Notes under the pieces: generated by a model | Databases searched by the model: none | What the model was told of the DNA's origin: nothing | The model's input: the letters and a program-made list of their open reading frames with translations, nothing else | DNA from: Microcella humidisoli | Lineage (GTDB): Bacteria > Actinomycetota > Actinomycetes > Actinomycetales > Microbacteriaceae | Assembly (NCBI RefSeq): GCF_024362325.1 | Contig: NZ_CP101497.1 | Location: 992,001-1,056,000, forward strand | DNA length: 64,000 bases | Direction of reading: 5' to 3' | Translations under genes and position numbers: made by a program | Part shown: piece after piece, positions 59,219 through 64,000 of the stretch | How positions within the stretch are numbered: the first letter of the stretch is position 1 | Layout of the letters: every line of letters starts with the position of its first letter

Positions 59219-60640
59219 TCAGATGCGGGGCATGTCGGCGAAGCGCGAGAAATGTCCGTGGAAGCCGACCGTGATCGTGTCGGTCGGGCCGTTGCGGTGC
59301 TTGGCGACAATGAAGTCGGCTTCGCCCGCGCGCGGGTTCTCTTTCTCGTAGGCGCTCTCGCGGTGCAGCAGGATCACCATGTCGGCGTCTTGCTCGAGCG
59401 AGCCCGACTCGCGCAGGTCGCTGAGCGCGGGCTTCTTGTCGGCGCGCTGCTCGGGGCCGCGGTTGAGCTGCGAGAGGGCGACGACCGGCACCTGCAGCTC
59501 TTTCGCCATGAGCTTGAGGGCGCGCGAGAACTCGCTGACCTCCTGCTGGCGGCTCTCGACGCGCTTGCCGCTCGTCATGAGCTGCAGGTAGTCGATGATG
59601 ACCATCTTGAGGCCGACCTTCTGCTTGAGGCGGCGGCACTTGGCGCGAATCTCGACGAGCGTCATGTTTGGGCTGTCGTCGATGTACAGCGGGGCGTCGT
59701 TGATGCGACCGCGGGTCGCCGCGATCGTCGTCCAGTCGCGAGCATCGACGGTGCCCTTGCGCATCGCCTGCAGCGGCACCGAGGCCTCGGCCGAGAGCAG
59801 ACGCATCGCGATCTCGCTGCGGCCCATCTCGAGCGAGAAGATGATCGTCGGCATGTCGTGCTTGATCGCCGCGGCACGGGCGAAGTCGAGGGCGAGCGTC
59901 GACTTGCCGAGCGCGGGTCGCGCAGCGACGAGGACGAGCTGGCCGGGGTGCAGACCGTTGGTCAGGGCATCCAGGTCATGGAACCCCGTGGGCACGCCCG
60001 TCATCTGACCGTCGCGGCCCTTCGCGGCCTCGATCTCGTCGATCGCCGTCGTGACCGCCTCGGTGAGGGGGATGAAGTCTTCGGCCTCGACGCCACCGGC
60101 GACCTGGTAGATCTCGGCCTGCGCATTGTTGACGAGGTCGGTGACCTCACCCTCCGAGGCGTAGCCCATCTGCACGATGCGCGTGCCGGCCTCCACGAGG
60201 CGGCGCAGCACGGCCTTCTCGGCGACGAGCGAGGCGTAGTAGCCCGCGTTCGCCGCCGTCGGCACGATCGCCGTGAGGGTGTGCAGGTAGTCGGCGCCGC
60301 CGGCGCGGCTGAGCGCGCCCGACTTCGTGAGCTCGTCGGTGACGGCGATGACGTCGGTGGGCTCGCCGTGCGAGTAGAGCGTGAGGATCGCTTCGAAGAT
60401 GACCTCGTGCTTGGGAATGTAGAAGTCGATGCCGCGCACCGATTCGATAACGTCGGCCACGGCGTCTTTGCTCAGCAGCATGCCGCCGAGGGCGCTCTGC
60501 TCGGCGAGCAGATCGTGCGGGGGGACGCGGTCGTGGCCGCGCACGTCGCCAGACCCGCGAGAGTCGGGGCCGCGGGAGTCGGACCCTCGGGAGTCGGGGC
60601 CGCGGGCGTCGGATGCTGCCGAGATGTGCGCGATCGACAT
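59219..60640 (-). CDS. dnaB: Replicative DNA helicase DnaB
   Basis: 473 residues. The N-terminal domain starts at PPHDLLAEQSALGGMLLSKDA. The RecA-like motor has Walker A ARPALGKST, ISL-type MVIIDYLQLM and SQLNRGPEQR. It unwinds DNA at forks as a hexamer. ATG 60640 with GGAGGAGGGG upstream was chosen; a longer frame from GTG 60745 would start inside the promoter. The N-terminal tail carries DSRG repeats. Confidence 0.96.
   Translation of the reverse strand: MSIAHISAASDARGPDSRGSDSRGPDSRGSGDVRGHDRVPPHDLLAEQSALGGMLLSKDAVADVIESVRGIDFYIPKHEVIFEAILTLYSHGEPTDVIAVTDELTKSGALSRAGGADYLHTLTAIVPTAANAGYYASLVAEKAVLRRLVEAGTRIVQMGYASEGEVTDLVNNAQAEIYQVAGGVEAEDFIPLTEAVTTAIDEIEAAKGRDGQMTGVPTGFHDLDALTNGLHPGQLVLVAARPALGKSTLALDFARAAAIKHDMPTIIFSLEMGRSEIAMRLLSAEASVPLQAMRKGTVDARDWTTIAATRGRINDAPLYIDDSPNMTLVEIRAKCRRLKQKVGLKMVIIDYLQLMTSGKRVESRQQEVSEFSRALKLMAKELQVPVVALSQLNRGPEQRADKKPALSDLRESGSLEQDADMVILLHRESAYEKENPRAGEADFIVAKHRNGPTDTITVGFHGHFSRFADMPRI
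60556..60615 (-). repeat. 15-nt tandem repeats at the DnaB N-terminus
   Basis: Four 15-nt units, about 80 percent identical, encode a repeated DSRGP/S-like sequence in the disordered tail before the N-domain. Confidence 0.75.
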
Positions 60641-60743
60641 GTGCCCCTCCTCCCCGTTCGCGGTGCCCTGTGTCAGGTCTACTGCCGACCTCTGACGACG
60701 GCCCGCACGACGCGCCACGACCGGCGCGTCACTGTGCGCGCTC

Positions 60744-60773
60744 ACCCTAGGAACGGACCGCGCGCACCCTCAA
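60744..60773 (-). promoter_or_regulatory. dnaB promoter
   Basis: -35 TTGAGG (60768-60773), 18 nt, -10 TAGGGT (60744-60749) on the minus strand. Transcription should begin near 60737, giving a leader of about 97 nt. A perfect DnaA box lies 9 nt upstream of the -35 box. Confidence 0.5.
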
Positions 60774-60781
60774 ATCAGGCC

Positions 60782-60980
60782 TGTGGATAACTATGTGGAC
60801 TCGTGCGGAGAAACGCCGTGCGCCGTGTGAGCAAGGTGTGGAAAGTGCTGTGCACAGCGGGCGAGTTATCGGGGTGATGGCGGCCCTGACCAGGGTTTTC
60901 TCTCTGCACACGGTGTGTGGAGAAAGAGGGTTCAACCGTGCCATGAGACTTCACCCGACGCGGTCGAGAGCTGTGGACGA
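60782..60980 (+). promoter_or_regulatory. Cluster of DnaA-box-like sequences upstream of dnaB
   Basis: Five TGTGGAnnn nonamers in the same orientation: 60782 (TGTGGATAA, perfect), 60794, 60837, 60916 and 60972. A 12-bp palindrome GCTGTGCACAGC lies at 60847-60858. The 424-nt gap between dnaB and rplI holds these, the dnaB promoter and the rplI terminator, and no gene. Confidence 0.55.
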
Positions 60981-61014
60981 ACACGCCGTCCGCCCCTTGA
61001 CAGGGCCATGCAGA

Positions 61015-61048
61015 AAGCGGTACTCGCGCCGAGGCGCGAGTACCGCTT
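61015..61048 (-). terminator. Terminator of the rpsF-ssb-rpsR-rplI operon
   Basis: A 15-bp perfect stem (61015-61029 with 61034-61048) with a 4-nt loop, 16 nt behind the rplI stop, ending in a short TTTCT. It separates dnaB from the ribosomal operon. Confidence 0.75.
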
Positions 61049-61064
61049 CCGGGTGCTGCGAGGG

Positions 61065-61517
61065 CTACTTCGCGGCCACGACCGAGATGGTGATGGTCGC
61101 GACGATGCCGTCGCGCAGCTTGAGGATCGCCTCGTGCTGGCCGAGCCCCTTGATGGGCGCGACGAGCTCGAGCAGGCGCTTGTCGATCGAGCCGAGACCG
61201 GCGGCGGCCACGGCGTCGGCCACGTCACCCGTCTTGACCGAGCCGAACAGCCGGCCCTCGGCGCCCGCCTTGACGGCGAGCGTGACGGGGTTGGCTTCGA
61301 GGCGGGCCTTGAGGTCCATGGCCTCCTCGATCGTGGCGTGCTCGCGCGCGGCGCGGGCAGCCTTGATCGAGTCGACCTGCTTCTCGCCACCGCGGCTCCA
61401 CGCCACGGCCAGACCCTGGGGAATGAGGTAGTTGCGGGCGTACCCGTTCTTGACCTCGACGACGTCGCCGGGCGCACCGAGACCGGTGACGTCCTGCGTG
61501 AGGATGAGCTTCGACAT
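61065..61517 (-). CDS. rplI: Ribosomal protein L9
   Basis: A 150-residue L9 binding 23S rRNA. The N-terminal domain has [29 protein letters not shown], followed by the long connecting helix and C-terminal domain. Nine nt behind rpsR; last gene of the operon before a strong hairpin. Confidence 0.97.
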   Translation of the reverse strand: MSKLILTQDVTGLGAPGDVVEVKNGYARNYLIPQGLAVAWSRGGEKQVDSIKAARAAREHATIEEAMDLKARLEANPVTLAVKAGAEGRLFGSVKTGDVADAVAAAGLGSIDKRLLELVAPIKGLGQHEAILKLRDGIVATITISVVAAK

Positions 61518-61526
61518 CAGGTACTC

Positions 61527-61787
61527 CTATCGGCCCGCGCCGGCGTACGGAAGCAGGGCCATCTCGCGCGCGTTCTTGACGGCGCGGGCGATGAGGCGCT
61601 GCTCCTGCACGGAGACACCGGTGATGCGACGGGCGCGGATCTTCCCGCGCTCCGAGATGAACTTGCGGAGGGTCGCGACGTCTTTGTAGTCGATGACGCC
61701 GACGCGGATCGCCTTCGCGGGAGCGGCGTTCTTCGCGCCCTTACCCCCGCGCGGCTTGCGGCGGTCGCCGCTGCTCTTGCCAGCCAT
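61527..61787 (-). CDS. rpsR: Ribosomal protein S18, cysteine-free
   Basis: An 86-residue S18 with [26 protein letters not shown] and a basic N-terminus. No cysteine is present, so it is a zinc-free form although it sits in the standard rpsF-ssb-rpsR-rplI operon. It pairs with S6 in the 30S subunit. Confidence 0.96.
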   Translation of the reverse strand: MAGKSSGDRRKPRGGKGAKNAAPAKAIRVGVIDYKDVATLRKFISERGKIRARRITGVSVQEQRLIARAVKNAREMALLPYAGAGR

Positions 61788-61838
61788 GTGGTTGTCCTTT
61801 TCTTACGGGATGTTCAGTGGTGATCCGGTGCGACCGGA

Positions 61839-62351
61839 TCAGAAGGGGGTGTCGTCCGAGAACGACCCGGGGGTGTTCCACACGTCGCCGCCGGCGGCGG
61901 GAGCGCCGCCCGCCGCGGGTGCGCCCCAGGGCTCGTCGGCGATCGGTGCGCCACCGCCCCGGCCGCCGCCCATGGCGCCGCCGTTGCTCGCGCTGCGCGT
62001 CACCTGAGCGGTGGCGTAGCGGAGGCTCGGGCCGATTTCATCGACTTCGAGCTCGATCGTGGTGCGCTTCTCACCCTCTTTGGTCTCGTACGACCGCTGC
62101 TTCAGGCGACCCTGCGCGATGACGCGCGAGCCCTTCGTCAGCGACGAGGCGACGTGCTCGGCGAACTCTCGCCACACGCTCGCGCGCAGGAACAGCGCCT
62201 CGCCGTCCTTCCACTCGTTCGACGCGCGGTCGAACGAGCGTGGGGTCGAGGCGATGGTGAAGTTCGCGACGGCGAGTCCGCTCTGCGTGTACCGCAGCTC
62301 GGGGTCGGCGGTCAGGTTGCCGACAACGGTGATGATCGTCTCGCCGGCCAC
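61839..62351 (-). CDS. ssb: Single-stranded DNA-binding protein
   Basis: 170 residues: an OB fold (about 1-115) starting [22 protein letters not shown], a Gly/Ala-rich linker, and the acidic tip SFSDDTPF that recruits repair and replication partners. GTG 62351 has GGAG 7 nt upstream inside the end of rpsF. Confidence 0.97.
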   Translation of the reverse strand: MAGETIITVVGNLTADPELRYTQSGLAVANFTIASTPRSFDRASNEWKDGEALFLRASVWREFAEHVASSLTKGSRVIAQGRLKQRSYETKEGEKRTTIELEVDEIGPSLRYATAQVTRSASNGGAMGGGRGGGAPIADEPWGAPAAGGAPAAGGDVWNTPGSFSDDTPF

Positions 62352-62353
62352 GA

Positions 62354-62755
62354 CTACTCCGCGGCCTTGGCGGTCGAGGCGGCCTTCGTCGCGGCGACTG
62401 CCGCACGAGCGGCCTTCGCCTCGGCGCGGGCCGTGTTCTCGGCGGCGATGGACGCGGCGCGGGCCACGGCCTCTTCCGTGCGCAGCACCTTGGTGCGCAT
62501 GACGGCCTCGCTGAGCTTCAACTGGCGGTCGAGCTCCTGGGTCGCTGCCGAGGTCGCCGAGAAGTTGACGACGGCGTAGATGCCCTCGGTCTTCTTGTTG
62601 ATCTCGTATGCGAGCCGGCGACGGCCCCAGATGTCGACGTTCTCGATGGTGCCGCCGTCGTTCCGGATCACGCCAAGGAACTTGTCCAGGCTCGGAGCGA
62701 CAGTGCGCTCATCGATCTCCGGGTCGAGAATGACCATCAATTCGTACTGATGCAT
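62354..62755 (-). CDS. rpsF: Ribosomal protein S6
   Basis: A 133-residue S6, with an ordinary core ([24 protein letters not shown]) and an added Ala/Lys/Glu-rich tail of about 38 residues. AAGGAGGTG lies about 8 nt before the ATG. First gene of the operon. A hairpin with a CCG loop lies 30 nt upstream. Confidence 0.96.
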   Translation of the reverse strand: MHQYELMVILDPEIDERTVAPSLDKFLGVIRNDGGTIENVDIWGRRRLAYEINKKTEGIYAVVNFSATSAATQELDRQLKLSEAVMRTKVLRTEEAVARAASIAAENTARAEAKAARAAVAATKAASTAKAAE

Positions 62756-62784
62756 GACTCACCCACCTCCTTCGGACTCGAACG

Positions 62785-62803
62785 GCTGCAGACGGTCTGC
62801 AGC
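62785..62803 (-). promoter_or_regulatory. Candidate S6:S18 autoregulatory leader hairpin
   Basis: On the minus strand GCTGCAGA-CCG-TCTGCAGC is an 8-bp perfect stem with a CCG loop. The S6:S18 pair recognises a CCG trinucleotide in known rpsF leaders. It sits in the leader 30 nt before the rpsF ATG. Confidence 0.55.
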
Positions 62804-62859
62804 AGGAGGGTTATGGCATCGTTCGCCACCGCGCGCCTGAGCGGCGGGGCAACCTGCAG

Positions 62860-62888
62860 AGTCTAGTCGGATGCGGAGCCCGACTCAA
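62860..62888 (-). promoter_or_regulatory. Promoter of the rpsF operon
   Basis: -35 TTGAGT (62883-62888), 17 nt, -10 TAGACT (62860-62865) on the minus strand. Transcription should start near 62853, giving a leader of about 98 nt. Confidence 0.55.
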
Positions 62889-62901
62889 ACCATCGACCCG
62901 G

Positions 62902-64000
62902 TCACTCGTCCCGCTGCGCGTACCAGGCCCGCAGTCGCCGCTCGGCCTCGTCGGCGCCGAGCGGTCCCGAGTCGAGCCGCTGCTCGAGCAGGAACCGGTA
63001 CGCCTCGCCCACGATCGGCCCGGGTCGCAGGTCGAGCAGGGCCATGATCTGCTCCCCGTCGAGATCGGGGCGGATCGACTGCAGCTCCTCCCGCTCGGCG
63101 AGCGCGGCGATGCGCGCCTCCAGTTCGTCGTAGGCGCCGCGGAGTCGCGCCTCTTTGCGGCGGTTGCGGGTCGTGACGTCGGCGCGGGTGAGAATATGGA
63201 GGCGCTCGAGCAGGGCATCCGCGTCGCGCACGTAGCGGCGCACGCCCGAATCGGTCCACGGGGCGTCGCTGTAGCCGAAGAACCGCAAGTGCAGCTCGAT
63301 CAGGCGGCTGACCGCCGTGATCGTCTCCTTGTCGAAGCGCAGGGCGGTGAGCCGCTTGCGCGCGAGCTTGGCCCCGACGACGTCGTGGTGGTGGAAGGTG
63401 ACGGCGCCGCCGGGCTCGACGCGCTTGGTCGCGGGCTTGCCGATGTCGTGCAGCAGGGCGGCGAGGCGCAGCACGACGTCGGGCGCGGCCTCGGGGGTGC
63501 GCTCGGCCTCGAGCTCGATCGCCTGCTCGAGCACGGTGAGCGAGTGCTCGTAGACGTCTTTGTGGTGCGCGTGCTCATCGACCTCGAGGCGCAGCGCCGG
63601 CAGCTCGGGCAGCACGATCGCCGCGAGCCCCGTATCGACGAGCAGCGAGAGCCCCCGCCGCGGGTCGGTCGTGCTCAGCAGCTTGACGAGCTCGTCGCGC
63701 ACGCGCTCGGCCGAGATGATCGCGAGGCGCTCGCGCATGCGCGACATCGCCTCGACGACGGCGGGGTCGACGTCGACCTGCAGCTGGGCGGCGAACCGCG
63801 CGGCCCGTAGCATGCGCAGGGGGTCGTCGCCGAACGAGTCGTCGGGGCTGCCGGGCGTCATGAGCCGGCGCGCGAAGAGGTCGTCGAGGCCGCCCGAGGG
63901 GTCGACGAGGGTGCGGGCCGGCAGCCGCAGGGCCATGGCGTTGATCGTGAAGTCGCGGCGGATGAGGTCGCCCTCGAGCGAGTCGCCGAACGCGACCTCG
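62902..64000 (-). CDS. CCA tRNA nucleotidyltransferase, 5' end outside window
   Basis: The frame stays open to the right edge. The visible part begins VAFGDSLEGDLIRRDFTINAMALRLP, the conserved neck of CCA-adding enzymes; the nucleotidyltransferase head lies beyond the edge. Next come LRAARFAAQLQVDVD and an HD domain (LAALLHDIGKPATK, HHDVVG). It adds or repairs the CCA of tRNA, needed here since tRNA-Gly lacks an encoded CCA. A poly(A) polymerase is a less likely alternative. Confidence 0.92.
   Translation of the reverse strand, partial: EVAFGDSLEGDLIRRDFTINAMALRLPARTLVDPSGGLDDLFARRLMTPGSPDDSFGDDPLRMLRAARFAAQLQVDVDPAVVEAMSRMRERLAIISAERVRDELVKLLSTTDPRRGLSLLVDTGLAAIVLPELPALRLEVDEHAHHKDVYEHSLTVLEQAIELEAERTPEAAPDVVLRLAALLHDIGKPATKRVEPGGAVTFHHHDVVGAKLARKRLTALRFDKETITAVSRLIELHLRFFGYSDAPWTDSGVRRYVRDADALLERLHILTRADVTTRNRRKEARLRGAYDELEARIAALAEREELQSIRPDLDGEQIMALLDLRPGPIVGEAYRFLLEQRLDSGPLGADEAERRLRAWYAQRDE

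Noticed and set aside
60640..60745. Longer DnaB from GTG 60745
   Set aside because: That GTG lies within the TAGGGT -10 box, while ATG 60640 has a strong GGAGGAGG ribosome-binding site.
60782..60980. Chromosomal origin oriC
   Set aside because: dnaA and dnaN are not adjacent, no AT-rich unwinding element is present, and only one DnaA box is perfect.
60997..61026. TTGACA with TACTCG 18 nt later as a plus-strand promoter
   Set aside because: The -10 lacks the final T, overlaps the rplI terminator stem, and no plus-strand gene follows.
1..64000. Mobile elements, CRISPR arrays, rRNA operons or integrase/attachment sites
   Set aside because: No transposase, integrase, regular spacer-repeat array or rRNA sequence was recognised on either strand.

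Overview
The window is about 70 percent GC, densely packed and read from both strands. It looks like chromosomal DNA of a high-GC actinobacterium, most likely of the family Microbacteriaceae. The grounds are an HspR/HAIR heat-shock circuit, F420-type oxidoreductases, a bacterial C50-carotenoid operon with heterodimeric CrtY-type cyclase subunits, a ClpB without its N-terminal domain, and many promoters that appear to give leaderless mRNAs. No rRNA genes, transposases, prophage or CRISPR arrays were seen. One tRNA gene, tRNA-Gly(CCC), is present.

Layout. 1-7.2 kb: end of a DUF6421-like gene coupled to an SDR oxidoreductase, a NarL-type two-component system and an ABC-2 exporter that share a promoter motif, then a threonine aldolase. 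7.2-8.8 kb: a small accessory islet with a 2H phosphoesterase and an Erm-type 23S rRNA methyltransferase preceded by a candidate macrolide-sensing leader peptide. 8.8-16 kb: PGPGW membrane protein, LLM/F420 oxidoreductase, LysE exporter, zinc alcohol dehydrogenase, clpB, an F420-reductase-like protein and an RsmC/RlmG-type methyltransferase. 16-22.3 kb: a MASE1-like histidine kinase facing the dnaK-grpE-dnaJ-hspR operon. 22.4-28.5 kb: membrane proteins, an Atg22-like MFS transporter, a GNAT-AAA+ fusion, and a MarR regulator divergent from a His-rich small protein operon. 28.5-34.2 kb: crtE-crtB-crtI-crtYe-crtYf-crtEb with divergent idi, a complete C50 carotenoid set. 34.2-37.5 kb: a second MASE1-like kinase divergent from a lone receiver, then dcd and the tRNA.

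37.5-44.4 kb: a membrane alpha/beta hydrolase, a PIF1/RecD-like helicase, a membrane-anchored protein and a CopD-CtaG fusion. 44.4-48.9 kb: HU, then cysteine-poor ribosomal proteins (rpmB-rpmG-rpsN) beside znuA-znuC-znuB-zur, a zinc-homeostasis locus with two overlapping Zur-box-like sequences inside the znuA promoter. 49-56 kb: a Ddn-like oxidoreductase, a 2-oxoacid dehydrogenase operon (E1alpha-E1beta-E2), an HisC-type aminotransferase, a holin-like protein, and a WXG100-like/lipase pair. 56-64 kb: LMW phosphatase-purB, two small membrane proteins, dnaB, and rpsF-ssb-rpsR-rplI with the CCA-adding enzyme gene running off the right edge, an arrangement usually found near the origin.

The most unusual signals are the erm leader attenuator, the promoter motif shared by the two-component and ABC operons, the znuA control region, the GNAT-AAA+ fusion, the WXG100-like/lipase pair, a DnaA-box cluster next to the dnaB promoter, an S6:S18-type hairpin before rpsF, and about 18 genes whose start codon lies 6-7 nt after a TAnnnT-like -10 box. 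Family assignments are from recalled motifs; no database search was run.
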